Assembly (NCBI RefSeq): GCF_000526695.1
Contig: NZ_JAGO01000010.1
Location: 474,426-538,425 of the forward strand
DNA from: Carnimonas nigrificans ATCC BAA-78
Lineage (GTDB): Bacteria; Pseudomonadota; Gammaproteobacteria; Pseudomonadales; Halomonadaceae
Length of the DNA: 64,000 bases
Reading direction: 5' to 3'
Positions 26,245 to 35,258 of the stretch are shown here, one piece after another. The notes under the pieces are model-generated. The model searched no databases. It saw nothing but the letters and a program-made list of their open reading frames with translations, and was not told where the DNA came from. The translations under genes were made by a program, and so were the position numbers. Each line of letters starts with the position of its first letter. Positions within the stretch are counted from its first letter, which is position 1.

Positions 26245-27501
26245 TTATCTCGCCTGACAACCGAACTGATAACTTTCCAAAACCTGGTAGACCTTATCCA
26301 ACAAATAATGTACAGGGTCGGTGGCTTCTCCCATGCGAGAAAACTCTTTACCCAAATACTGGGTAAGCAGCGGCACGGGAATTTTCACACCAGATAAATT
26401 ATTGATTAAGCATTCAACGGATTGTTGAATAGCAGCATTATTCCAATAATAGCGAATGCGGTCTGAGTAACTGTAGGCTCGCAGATAGGCCAGCCGCTCT
26501 TCATCCCCTTGGTAATAAGAGCGCCAGTTATCCGGCTGTTCGAGCATTTGCCCTTCAATAACCTCTCTGAGATTGGAGCGCTTATTAGCAGGAATTAATT
26601 CCTGCTCGATGGCAGCCAGTGCAAAAAGCCCTTCTCTGAGCGCAAAGGTTAATGCAGGCCCTACTTTCAATATGGAGAAATGATCGTTCACCAGCGCCCG
26701 ATATGCAGATGCCGGCTGATAATCGCTGGAATGCGCCTCAAACACGAACCCAGGATAATCGTTTAGGGATGCCAGCAATGCTTGCGCTTGAGAGGGGTCA
26801 TACTCCATCACCTCACTGTCAGAGAAATCGACGCCTGGCTGAACCACCACGGCAATAACCCGCTCCATGGCGTGTTCCAGTCCATCCTTTGAAAAGGCGG
26901 CCCGATGGGTATCAATCGTTTCCTTTAACCTTGCCGGACGGGTGATTTCAATGCCATCCAGCCCTTCCGTTTCTCCGCCGGGAACCGGCACTTCTGTGCC
27001 AATAATGTAAACCGGCTTATTCTTCCTATCCTGAGTGGCGAGTTCCGCAGCACGGCATAGGCGGGATGCACGCTGTGCAACAACGTCGGCAGGAAGCGGA
27101 ATGCTATCCCCACCCAGCGGCATGGAAGCGTCCAGGTGAAGCTTGGTGAAGCCTGCCTGCGCGTATACCGTCACCATCTCTTCAGCCAGGCCCATTGCTT
27201 CCTCGGCAGGCTTGTCCCGCCACGGATTGGGGCCGAGGTGGTCGCCGCCAAGCCAGATACGCTCAACGGGAAACCCAACTTTATGGGCAATGGCATGAAC
27301 AAATTCCCGAAAATCAGCGGGAAGCATGCCGGTATAACCACCGTTCTGATTAACCTGATTGGAAGTTGCCTCTATCAGGACAATACGTTCACTCTTCAGA
27401 TCAAAACGCAGGGCGGCTTCAATTACCCAAGGATGAGCGGAGCAGATCGAGCAAATACCATGCTCCCCGTTTACCAAAAAGTCAGAAAGTGCGTGTGCCA
27501 T
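26245..27501 (-). CDS. GatZ/KbaZ-family protein (tagatose 6-phosphate epimerase or aldolase subunit)
   Basis: A 418-residue TIM-barrel protein of the GatZ/KbaZ family. In enterics the family is the non-catalytic subunit of tagatose-1,6-bisphosphate aldolase; in Agrobacterium a member is reported as D-tagatose 6-phosphate 4-epimerase. Visible family blocks are GICSICSAHPWVIEAAL, LGGDHLGPNPWRD, KLHLDASMPLGGD and VEAHSSDYQPA-like VFEAHSSDYQP. No GatY/KbaY catalytic partner is encoded nearby, which favours the epimerase role here. A GGAGG site precedes ATG 27501. It is the third gene of the cluster, 34 bases after the kinase. Confidence 0.82.
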   Translation of the reverse strand: MAHALSDFLVNGEHGICSICSAHPWVIEAALRFDLKSERIVLIEATSNQVNQNGGYTGMLPADFREFVHAIAHKVGFPVERIWLGGDHLGPNPWRDKPAEEAMGLAEEMVTVYAQAGFTKLHLDASMPLGGDSIPLPADVVAQRASRLCRAAELATQDRKNKPVYIIGTEVPVPGGETEGLDGIEITRPARLKETIDTHRAAFSKDGLEHAMERVIAVVVQPGVDFSDSEVMEYDPSQAQALLASLNDYPGFVFEAHSSDYQPASAYRALVNDHFSILKVGPALTFALREGLFALAAIEQELIPANKRSNLREVIEGQMLEQPDNWRSYYQGDEERLAYLRAYSYSDRIRYYWNNAAIQQSVECLINNLSGVKIPVPLLTQYLGKEFSRMGEATDPVHYLLDKVYQVLESYQFGCQAR

Positions 27502-27535
27502 AATTCCTCCCTATAAGCGATGTTGATAACAACTG

Positions 27536-28483
27536 TTAAACGGCACCCTGCTGTTCAACAAATGCCTCTAGTTCCTGAAAACGAGAAGTACCCTCCATGG
27601 GGCCGGATTGTTGAACCGCGAATGCCCCCGCTGCATTGGCATATACCAGTGATTTTTCTACGGGGAGTCCTGCCGCACGCAAACCGAGGTAAGTCGCCCC
27701 AAAACAATCCCCCGCACCGGTTGGGTCTATCTCGGCTACCGAAAATCCAGGGGTAAATAACGCAGTTCCATCACGCTGATAGAACTGGCTTCCTCGTGCG
27801 CCCAATTTAATAATGATCTCTTCGACACCACCCTCGAATAACTCTTTTACGGCCTGCTCTTCATTATTATGTCCGACCAGTAATTCCAGCTCTCCTTCAC
27901 TGGGAATGACAATATCGGATAGCTCAAGGATATAAACGAGGGCTTCCCGCATTTCCGGAATCGCCAGCATCTCTTTACGAATATTGGGATCAAATGAGAT
28001 CTTCCCGCCTTGCGCTTTTACTATATTGATAGCCTTTTGCGTGGCTTCGATCAGCTTGAATGAAAACAGGGAACTTCCCATGACGTGAAATACCGAACAT
28101 CCCTTCAAGGAAGCCTCAGTAACCTGTTCAGGTGTGATCTTGCTAGAAGCGGAATTGGTCAGGTTATAAATAAAGTTGCGGCTTCCGTCATCCTGATAGG
28201 AGACAAAGGCACTCCCTGTGGTTTCATTCGGCAGCACACGAATATGGCGCGTATCAACACCGTCATCGTTCAAGCGGTTGAGGTTCAGACGGCCAAAGTC
28301 ATCCTCACCAATACATCCGATAATGCCCCCCGAACCGCCCAGTTTGGCGACCTGATCAATAAAGATAGCCGGTGCCCCGCTCGGAAAGGGGCCACGAATA
28401 ACGCCTGGCGTGTCGAATCGCTGATTCTTTTGATCGGCTAGAAATTCAACCAGAATTTCACCCAATGTCATGATGGTAGGCAT
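27536..28483 (-). CDS. PfkB-family sugar kinase (probable tagatose/ketohexose kinase)
   Basis: A 315-residue ribokinase-fold kinase. The N-terminus is MPTIMTLGEILVEF, the second signature AEIDPTGAGDCFGATYL contains the catalytic Asp and anion hole GAGD, and SFDPNIRKEML lies mid-protein. It phosphorylates a keto sugar; with a GatZ-like protein next to it, D-tagatose to D-tagatose 6-phosphate is the simplest reading. The frame is open to 28585, but ATG 28483 has GGGAG 8 bases upstream and gives the family length. It is 14 bases after the regulator stop. Confidence 0.85.
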   Translation of the reverse strand: MPTIMTLGEILVEFLADQKNQRFDTPGVIRGPFPSGAPAIFIDQVAKLGGSGGIIGCIGEDDFGRLNLNRLNDDGVDTRHIRVLPNETTGSAFVSYQDDGSRNFIYNLTNSASSKITPEQVTEASLKGCSVFHVMGSSLFSFKLIEATQKAINIVKAQGGKISFDPNIRKEMLAIPEMREALVYILELSDIVIPSEGELELLVGHNNEEQAVKELFEGGVEEIIIKLGARGSQFYQRDGTALFTPGFSVAEIDPTGAGDCFGATYLGLRAAGLPVEKSLVYANAAGAFAVQQSGPMEGTSRFQELEAFVEQQGAV

Positions 28484-28497
28484 ATAGAAACTCCCGA

Positions 28498-29271
28498 TTA
28501 AGAAACCAAATGTATAGCGCCGGGTATATCTGCGACGATTTGAAAATGTCCCTGTGTCAGTGACTCGATAATAGTCGGGGGGCAATCGTTTAATAGAATC
28601 AGCTCATCAAAACACGCTAATGTCGCCATGGTGTTAAGTGTTAATGACTGACAGGCCACCAACCCACAGGTTTGTTTTGCCAGACCTCGTAATAAAGAAG
28701 CTGTCTGTTCCTGCTCTCTCTTTACCGTGGCGCCATCCAGCAAGATAAAGGCGCGCGAGGTGTCCTGCAGTGATCCTTCGGCACCCACCTGTGATGAGGG
28801 CGAAACAAGCCGAGTGGCTGGGTTGTAGTCGCCTCCCAACAGGGAAAGAGTGATATTTTCATAAAGCTCAGTAAGGCGTATAAGCGCTGGCGCGTTACTT
28901 ACCAGGCGCACATGTTTGGTGCCTTCCAGAAACATGGCCATGTGATAGGCAAGACGCTCACCCCAGATAAAAATTCGATCATCATCCGGCACTAATGAAG
29001 CGCCGTGATATGCGAGCATTATTTCTCTTGGATAGCCGCCTCGGCCCTTATGAGATGCCATGGGTGAATGGGCATCATCTACCGAAATAGCCCCTCCAAA
29101 CGAGCGGATCAGCTCCCCCTGCTCTTCCAGATAATTCAGGTCACTGCGAACAGTCACAACGGTGACATCCAGCCACTCGGCCAAGGCATCCACCTTGACC
29201 TCTCCTTCCTGGCGAACCCGCTCGGCAATTCTGAGCCGCCTTTTCAATGCATTGGTTTGCGTCTGAGGCAT
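28498..29271 (-). CDS. DeoR-family transcriptional regulator
   Basis: A 257-residue repressor-type regulator: N-terminal HTH_DeoR (about residues 6-57, with VKVDALAEWLDVTVVTVRSD and YLEEQGELIRSFGGA), then a DeoR sensor domain (NagB-like, about 80-245) that binds a sugar phosphate, probably a phosphorylated ketose of this pathway. Its position between the first MFS gene and the kinase implies control of the whole cluster. ATG 29271 (MPQTQTNALK) is chosen over the upstream open frame to 29334. TTTCGTT/AACGAAA motifs upstream of the MFS gene at 29389 may be its sites. Confidence 0.87.
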   Translation of the reverse strand: MPQTQTNALKRRLRIAERVRQEGEVKVDALAEWLDVTVVTVRSDLNYLEEQGELIRSFGGAISVDDAHSPMASHKGRGGYPREIMLAYHGASLVPDDDRIFIWGERLAYHMAMFLEGTKHVRLVSNAPALIRLTELYENITLSLLGGDYNPATRLVSPSSQVGAEGSLQDTSRAFILLDGATVKREQEQTASLLRGLAKQTCGLVACQSLTLNTMATLACFDELILLNDCPPTIIESLTQGHFQIVADIPGAIHLVS

Positions 29272-29388
29272 ATCTCTCACTACCTTAAAAATAAATCTGA
29301 TCGCTAACGCCCATGGACCGATATAAAACGGCACGCTTCGCTCATAAAATTCGCTTCAACTTCACTTGAAACTCGCTTGAAATTATTT

Positions 29389-30723
29389 CTATTTATCGCC
29401 AATCAGCTTGCGCTGAATCTGGTCAAGGGAGAGTCCTTTGGTTTCCGGCATCACGAAAAGAGCGAACAGCAGTGCCAGCACCATCATGGCAGCGAAGAAC
29501 AAAAAGACGGGGCCACCGCCAAAACTTCCCAGTGCCCAGGGCATGGCAAGGGTAATGATGGCAGCGCAGATCCAATGGGTTGCCGTACCGATGGCCTGCC
29601 CTTTGGCGCGATATTGATCGGGGAATATTTCCGACATGAACACCCAGATAACGGCCCCTTGCCCGATACCATGCGCGGCAATAAACAGGAACATGTAGAA
29701 AGACATCCAGGCGATATTCATTTCGCCGGTTAAAAACGCATATCCCAGCAAAAGGAGCGACACTATATATCCTAGGGTGCCCACTATAATCAGCGTGCGA
29801 CGGCCAACCAGATCTATGAGCGCCATGCCAATGCCGGTAAATATAAACATGGCCAATCCCACACTGACGGACGCCAGCAACGCTGAATGAGCGCCGAATC
29901 CTGCCGATTCCAAAATACGGGGCGCGTAGAACACAACAAAATTCACGCCGGAAAACTGATTAAAAAAGGCGATCACAACGACCAACAGAATGGGAAAACG
30001 GTAGGTAGAAAAGAAACCGGCCTTTGCCTTGCTGTGTGAAGCGTGAACATTGTGTTCAATCGCAGCCATCTGCTGACGGGTATCACTACCAGGGTTAATA
30101 AGCGCTAACGTTTTTTCTGCCAGCGAACGGTCGCCCTTGATCGTCAGTAGCCATCTTGGACTTTCGGGCACCAGGAGTAACAGGCCCAGGAAAATGGCCG
30201 CTGGCACCGCATTGATCGACAGCATGATTCGCCACGCATTGGGGGAATGAACCAGGCTACCGACCAGATAGTTGGAAACAAAGGCCAGGAGAATGCCAAA
30301 GCCAATATTGAGCTGGAAAATGGTGCCCAGCATCCCCCGCTTTCCAGAAGGTGCAATTTCACTAATGTAGGTAGGAGCCGCAATGGAGGAAGCACCAATT
30401 GCCAAACCACCCAGCACGCGCATAAACGCAAAGGCGTAAGGAGAGCTCACCAAAGCACTGCCAATGGAGGAGAGCAAAAATACCCAGCCAATGAGAATCA
30501 GCGCCCGCTTCCGCCCCAGGTGATCTGTAGGCCAGTGCCCAAACATGGCGCCTACCACCGTTCCCCATAGAGCTGACGACATGATAAACACGCCCTGCTG
30601 GAAATCGGTTAAGGCCCACTGCTGTTGAATCAGCTTATCGACACCTGATATCACCGCGGTATCGAAGCCGAACAACAATCCTGCCATGGCAGCAGTAAAC
30701 GACCACAAGAACATCCGCCCCAT
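29389..30723 (-). CDS. Sugar-porter MFS transporter (polyol/sugar cluster, first gene)
   Basis: A 444-residue sugar-porter MFS protein with 12 membrane segments. Landmarks are GFDTAVISGVDK in TM1, DHLGRKRAL after TM2, VPESPRWLL, LVGRRTLIIV and PETKGLSLDQ. It is the likely first gene of the minus-strand cluster and presumably imports the growth substrate. It is not a close copy of the second MFS gene in the cluster, so the two may have different substrates or affinities. Confidence 0.85.
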   Translation of the reverse strand: MGRMFLWSFTAAMAGLLFGFDTAVISGVDKLIQQQWALTDFQQGVFIMSSALWGTVVGAMFGHWPTDHLGRKRALILIGWVFLLSSIGSALVSSPYAFAFMRVLGGLAIGASSIAAPTYISEIAPSGKRGMLGTIFQLNIGFGILLAFVSNYLVGSLVHSPNAWRIMLSINAVPAAIFLGLLLLVPESPRWLLTIKGDRSLAEKTLALINPGSDTRQQMAAIEHNVHASHSKAKAGFFSTYRFPILLVVVIAFFNQFSGVNFVVFYAPRILESAGFGAHSALLASVSVGLAMFIFTGIGMALIDLVGRRTLIIVGTLGYIVSLLLLGYAFLTGEMNIAWMSFYMFLFIAAHGIGQGAVIWVFMSEIFPDQYRAKGQAIGTATHWICAAIITLAMPWALGSFGGGPVFLFFAAMMVLALLFALFVMPETKGLSLDQIQRKLIGDK

Positions 30724-30749
30724 TGACTCACCCTGCCAAAAATTTACTC

Positions 30750-30888
30750 AACGAAAGTTTTGGCAGGATATCCAAGGCAGTTTAGGGTTTCACTTCTACA
30801 TTTCGTTAATAAACCAAAGTATCAGATACCGGATTTTGGGAGGAGCGAGAGGTAAAAATCCGCCATAAAGTTTTCAAACGAAAGTTTT
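30750..30888. promoter_or_regulatory. Candidate regulator sites upstream of the polyol cluster
   Basis: Between the first MFS gene and the XRE regulator gene the motif AACGAAAGTTTT occurs at 30750-30761 and again at 30877-30888, and a shorter reverse form TTTCGTTA lies near 30803. T/A-rich TTTCGTT repeats resemble operators of DeoR-family sugar regulators. They lie 27 and 154 bases before the MFS start. Confidence 0.4.
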
Positions 30889-30974
30889 ATACCAGCGGGG
30901 CCATGCCTTATAGCACACCTCCTGCACCGAAGTGAGTTGCTGCTCGAACCGTTCGAGCAATCGCGACGACTCCC

Positions 30975-31775
30975 CTATCCTTGGGCAGCCTCATCTTGCT
31001 GTTGGGCATAAACGACCAGACGCAAGTGCCGGTCTTCATCAACGATCAGTGAAGTATGTTCAAACGCGACAGGCTCGCTGTCGATCAGCAATCGGCGTAC
31101 ACCGTTACAGGGGGCATGAACATCGTGCTGCCGCCACCACCGGTTGAATTCGGGTGACACCTTCTCCAGCTCATCGACCAGGGCGTGAATGCCAGCATCT
31201 TGTCTGGCGCGCGTGAAGTCACGTCGGAAGCTGGATAGCATCAAGGGCGCCTGTTCCTCCCAGGCTGCCAGGCGCTCATGAAGGATGGGGCTGGTGAATA
31301 ACAGCCATAGAAGGTTGCGCCTCGCCGGCACATGCTGACTGAAATGGAAAATATCATCAGCGGCTTGATTAAAGCCCAGCACGTCCCAGCGCAGGTTGAG
31401 CACAAAGGCAGGGTGTGGAAGATCGTGCATCAGACGACGCACCAGCGGAGGGAGCACACACCATGTAGTGCCCGGCTCAGAGGGTGGGCGCTCGTGGGCG
31501 AGCATGAAGAGATGGCGGCGCTCGATGGCATCCAGTTTGAGTACTCGCGCCAGATTATCCAGAAAAGTAGTCGATACCCCTATATCGCGCCCTTGCTCCA
31601 GCCATGTGTACCAGGTCAAGCCTACTCCCGCCAGAGCTGCCACTTCCTCGCGTCTCAACCCCGGCGTGCGGCGGCGAGTACCGCTTGGCAGCCCCACATC
31701 GGCGGGTGAAAGCCGTTCACGATGTGTTCGCAGAAACGCCGCCAGGTCGGGGCGAGTACGTTCCAGTGTTCTCAT
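30975..31775 (-). CDS. XRE-family regulator with MmyB-like ligand domain
   Basis: A 266-residue DNA-binding protein. The N-terminal HTH_31/XRE domain is at about residues 10-85 (TRRRTPGLRREEVAALAGVG, WYTWLEQGRDI), then an MmyB-like (PAS-like) ligand-binding domain (about 105-255) with the typical WDVLGFNQAADDIF and LTVDEDRHLRLVVY-like end (LIVDEDRHLRLVVYA). Such proteins usually control a neighbouring dehydrogenase or transporter. Here the divergent DHA2 efflux gene starts about 100 bases away, with a long inverted repeat between. Confidence 0.88.
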   Translation of the reverse strand: MRTLERTRPDLAAFLRTHRERLSPADVGLPSGTRRRTPGLRREEVAALAGVGLTWYTWLEQGRDIGVSTTFLDNLARVLKLDAIERRHLFMLAHERPPSEPGTTWCVLPPLVRRLMHDLPHPAFVLNLRWDVLGFNQAADDIFHFSQHVPARRNLLWLLFTSPILHERLAAWEEQAPLMLSSFRRDFTRARQDAGIHALVDELEKVSPEFNRWWRQHDVHAPCNGVRRLLIDSEPVAFEHTSLIVDEDRHLRLVVYAQQQDEAAQG

Positions 31776-31817
31776 TTAACCATTCATTGCTTTTAGTAAT
31801 AGCATAAATGGTTAAAT
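31774..31817. promoter_or_regulatory. Inverted repeat between XRE regulator and MFS gene
   Basis: Perfect 11-bp inverted repeat ATTTAACCATT (31774-31784) and AATGGTTAAAT (31807-31817) separated by 22 bases. The left arm overlaps the regulator start codon. It is well placed as the operator of the XRE protein for itself and the divergent efflux gene. Confidence 0.55.
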
Positions 31818-31874
31818 TGTAATCGTTTAATAATGGTTTGAGAATTGCCCAACATCTTCTTGCAGGCAATTACC

Positions 31875-33338
31875 ATGAACTCAAATCACCGCTGTACGAT
31901 GGGAGAAGTACCTACGCCATCGAATCCCTCTGCGACTTGTAAAATACCCAGACTGGGGCTGTGCGCTCTGCTGTTGGCGGGGTTCATCACCATGTTCGAC
32001 CTGTTTGTCGTCAATGTGGCTATCCCTAGTATTCAAACCGGGTTAGGCGCCAGTTTTGCCCAGATTGGTTTTATTCTGACGGGGTATCAGCTCTCTTTCG
32101 GCGCCCTTCTTATTACGGGTGGACGGCTGGGTGATCTGTTCGGGCGTCGCCGGTTATTTATCATGGGAATGGCTGGTTTTACATTCATCTCGGCATTATG
32201 CGGATTAGCGCCAGACACGGAGTCTCTAATAGGAGCACGCGTGTTTCAGGGGGCTACAGCAGCCCTGTTATTTCCACAAATTTACGCATCCATCCGCGTT
32301 AACAATGAGGGGGATAGCCGACGTCGTATTTTTGGATTGCTGGGTATGACCCTTGGGCTGGCAGCCATCGCAGGACAGGTGCTTGGCGGATGGCTGGTAC
32401 ATGCAGATGTATTTGGTTTGAGCTGGCGTAGCATCTTTCTTATTAATATTCCTATTGGCATCGTCGCTATTCTCGCGGCGCGTTATATCCCTGAATCTAT
32501 ATCACCCCAGCGTTCTCAACTGGACTGGTCAGGCGTTGCTCTGATCAGTATTGGATTGGCTTTGTTACTTATTCCATTAATGGAAGGAGCTGAACAAGGT
32601 TGGCCGGCATGGAGCCAATGGTCTCTGGGCGGAGCCGTGGCGGTGTTGCTGTGGTTCTATCGCCAGCAGGAACGCCAGCGACATTCCGGCAGAGAGCCGT
32701 TAGTGGATATGCAGCTGATGGCTCAAAAGCGCTTTGCGTTAGGCGCGCTGTTGGTGTTACTGATCTACTCGACGTCCAGCTCGTTCTTTCTCTGCTTTGC
32801 CTTGCTGGTACAGACCGGACTCGGGCTGGATGCCTTTGCGGCCGGCAGTATCTTTGCCCCATGTAGCGCAGGATTTGTATTGGCATCACTGGTCGCACCG
32901 CGCTTAATGGCTCGGTGGGGAATATATGCCATTGTCACTGGCGCTCTGATATACGCACTCGCTATCGCGATGCTGATTATGCAGGTGTGGATGGTAGATA
33001 TAGCACTTAAACCTGCCATGTTGATTCCGGTACTTATCGTGGTGGGCGCGGGGCAAGGCGCTATCATGACGCCGCTATTGAATCTGGTACTGGGATTTGT
33101 TGATGCGGATAAATCCGGCATGGCCTCCGGTGTTATATCAACCGTGCAGCAAATTGGAGCTGCACTTGGGGTCGCAATCGTTGGCATTCTCTTTAACGCT
33201 ACTCTCTCGGGAACTGCTGCCACCTCGCAGATCGCTCAATATTCGTCGGCTTTTGTAGCAGGCATGCTCTACAATCTGGGAGCTGCCGTGCTGGCCTGTG
33301 TGCTACTGTTTTTCCTGGCAAAAGTGAATGAAGAGTGA
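31875..33338 (+). CDS. DHA2-family MFS efflux transporter
   Basis: A 487-residue MFS protein with about 14 hydrophobic segments (EmrB/QacA type), probably a drug or toxic-compound exporter in the inner membrane. Motifs are LFVVNVAIPSIQ (motif D1-like), GRLGDLFGRRRLF (motif A) and GMTLGLAAIAGQVLGG (motif C, antiporters). The frame is open to TTG 31845, but ATG 31875 has AGG upstream and starts nearer the first helix. It is divergent from the XRE regulator. Substrate unknown. Confidence 0.85.
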   Translation: MNSNHRCTMGEVPTPSNPSATCKIPRLGLCALLLAGFITMFDLFVVNVAIPSIQTGLGASFAQIGFILTGYQLSFGALLITGGRLGDLFGRRRLFIMGMAGFTFISALCGLAPDTESLIGARVFQGATAALLFPQIYASIRVNNEGDSRRRIFGLLGMTLGLAAIAGQVLGGWLVHADVFGLSWRSIFLINIPIGIVAILAARYIPESISPQRSQLDWSGVALISIGLALLLIPLMEGAEQGWPAWSQWSLGGAVAVLLWFYRQQERQRHSGREPLVDMQLMAQKRFALGALLVLLIYSTSSSFFLCFALLVQTGLGLDAFAAGSIFAPCSAGFVLASLVAPRLMARWGIYAIVTGALIYALAIAMLIMQVWMVDIALKPAMLIPVLIVVGAGQGAIMTPLLNLVLGFVDADKSGMASGVISTVQQIGAALGVAIVGILFNATLSGTAATSQIAQYSSAFVAGMLYNLGAAVLACVLLFFLAKVNEE

Positions 33339-33392
33339 ATTATCCACCGCTACCTGACCACGATATAAAGGCCATATCTATCTGCTAAATAA

Positions 33393-33425
33393 TAATCCCC
33401 CGGGAATTATTTCACCAGGGGATTA
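33393..33425. terminator. Terminator between convergent MFS and tcyP genes
   Basis: TAATCCCC (33393-33400) pairs with GGGGATTA (33418-33425) and is flanked by A/T-rich sequence on both sides, so it can serve both convergent genes. Confidence 0.65.
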
Positions 33426-33472
33426 AAATCTACTCAAATACGTCGATCCAAAAGAGTCGCGCTCAGAAGGCT

Positions 33473-34864
33473 CTACTGCTGCGCCAGTTCGTCGTCATCA
33501 CTGCTTTTCAGACGCTCTTTATCGGTTTGCTTGAGCCATTGGCTGGTCGCCATACCGGCAGTCATTGAGCCGTTGATATTGAGCATGGTGCGGCCCATGT
33601 CGATCAGCGGTTCGATGGAGATCAGCAGTGCCACCAGCGTAACCGGCATGCCCATGGTGGGCAGCACGATCAGTGCAGCGAAGGTTGCGCCGCCACCGAC
33701 GCCAGCTACGCCTGCCGAGCTGATCATCACAATGACCGCCAGCGACAGTACAAAGCCGGGATCAAGCGGGTTAATGCCCATGGTCGGTGCGATCATGGTG
33801 GCCAGCATGGCGGGGTAAAGCCCGGCACAGCCGTTTTGCCCGATAGTGGCACCAAAGGACGATGCGAAGGAAGCAATCGACTCGGGAATGCCCAGACGCT
33901 GCGTTTGCGCTTCAATGCTGAGCGGAATGGACGCTGCACTGGAACGACTGGCAAAGCCGAAGGCGAGCACCGGCCATACCTTGCGGAAAAAGGCCATGGG
34001 GCTAACGCCGACCAGCAGCAGTACCAGCGCGTGAACGACAAACATGATTGCCAGGCCGATATAGGATGCCACCACGAAGGTGCCAAGATTGATGATTTCA
34101 CGCACGTTGGAGCCAGCAACCACAATGGTCATCAGCGCCAGCACCCCATAGGGGGTAAGCTGCATCACCACGCGCACCAGCTTCATGATCCACGCCTGGG
34201 CAGTATCAATGGTGACGACGACGCGCTGACCTTTTTCTGCATCATCGTGTACCAGCTTGATGGCGGCGATTCCCAGCAGCACCGCAAAAATCACCACGCT
34301 GATAATCGAGGTCGGGCTGGCGCCGGTCAGGGCCGCAAAGGGGTTGGATGGCAGGAACGACAGCACCCACTGCGGCACCGTCAGGTCACTCACCTTGCCT
34401 ACATAGCTGCTTTGCAGCGCATCGAGACGAGCATTTTCAGCCGCGCCCTGGGTCAGCCCCTCTGCACTCAGCCCAAACAGGTGGGTAATAAAAATACCTA
34501 CCAGCGCCGCAATAAAGGTGGTCACCAGCAGGGTGCCGATAGTCAGAATGCTGATCTTGCCCAGTTGCGAGGCATTATGCAGGCGCACCATGGCACTCAG
34601 GATCGAGACCAGCACCAGCGGCATCACGATCATTTGCAGCAGCTTGATGTAACCGCTGCCCACAATGCTGAACCACTCAACCGAATCCGCCAGCACTGCG
34701 TTGCCCGAACCGTACACTAGCTGTAGCCCCAGCCCGAACAGCACCCCCACCACCAGCGCGGTAAGGGTTTTTCTGGCAAGACTCCAGCCACTCGGCAGCA
34801 AACGCGCGAGCGCCAGCAGCAAAATGGCAAAAATCACCACATTGGATATCAAAGGAATATTCAT
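33473..34864 (-). CDS. tcyP: L-cystine symporter TcyP
   Basis: A 463-residue dicarboxylate/amino-acid:cation symporter (DAACS) family carrier, close to E. coli YdjN/TcyP over its length (for example [55 protein letters not shown] and the C-terminal [18 protein letters not shown]). Imports L-cystine as a sulfur source. The frame is open to 34918, but [10 protein letters not shown] at 34864 matches the family start. A 16-bp near-palindrome lies about 80-95 bases upstream. A sigma-54-type activator gene lies just beyond. Confidence 0.93.
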   Translation of the reverse strand: MNIPLISNVVIFAILLLALARLLPSGWSLARKTLTALVVGVLFGLGLQLVYGSGNAVLADSVEWFSIVGSGYIKLLQMIVMPLVLVSILSAMVRLHNASQLGKISILTIGTLLVTTFIAALVGIFITHLFGLSAEGLTQGAAENARLDALQSSYVGKVSDLTVPQWVLSFLPSNPFAALTGASPTSIISVVIFAVLLGIAAIKLVHDDAEKGQRVVVTIDTAQAWIMKLVRVVMQLTPYGVLALMTIVVAGSNVREIINLGTFVVASYIGLAIMFVVHALVLLLVGVSPMAFFRKVWPVLAFGFASRSSAASIPLSIEAQTQRLGIPESIASFASSFGATIGQNGCAGLYPAMLATMIAPTMGINPLDPGFVLSLAVIVMISSAGVAGVGGGATFAALIVLPTMGMPVTLVALLISIEPLIDMGRTMLNINGSMTAGMATSQWLKQTDKERLKSSDDDELAQQ

Positions 34865-35258
34865 CAATTTCAACTTCTGTATAGCTAAACAATATGGCGC
34901 GCAGCCTACCAGTACCACGCCTTCACTCCATCATCAAAAAATGCATGACGTCATTCAATTTTGATCTAAAAACCTGATCGCCTTGCTTCCTCCCGTTATC
35001 ACTAATCTCAAAAGTGCAGATACATAAGGCCCAGCGCATATTGCGGTATTGAGTACATCGCCGCCTCAAGCTCGCGGAAAGTACTACGATCAGGAGCTGC
35101 ACACGCAGGTAGTACCGCCATCGCTATTTACCAGGAACGGCAATGGTGGGAAAAGATGTGCTTCCCTCTTCCTACCTGCAACAGCAGGCTGGCGCGAAGT
35201 GAACGTTATCCTCGTCATGAAAAGCCAAACGCATACATAAGACAGAGCCGCGCCGCCG
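34865..35258. other. Gene-free region upstream of tcyP
   Basis: 394 bases between tcyP and the activator gene, both on the minus strand. It contains the palindrome at 34942-34957. A 63-codon open frame on the plus strand (35049-35240) has no supporting signals. Confidence 0.55.
34942..34957. promoter_or_regulatory. Palindrome upstream of tcyP
   Basis: ATGACGTCAT (34945-34954) is a perfect 10-bp palindrome extended to TG.ATGACGTCAT.CA with one mismatch pair. It lies about 80 bases before the tcyP start and is a candidate operator or activator site. Confidence 0.4.

Noticed and set aside
33836..34720. 294-codon plus-strand frame over tcyP
   Set aside because: Gln/His-rich antisense shadow of a conserved membrane transporter.
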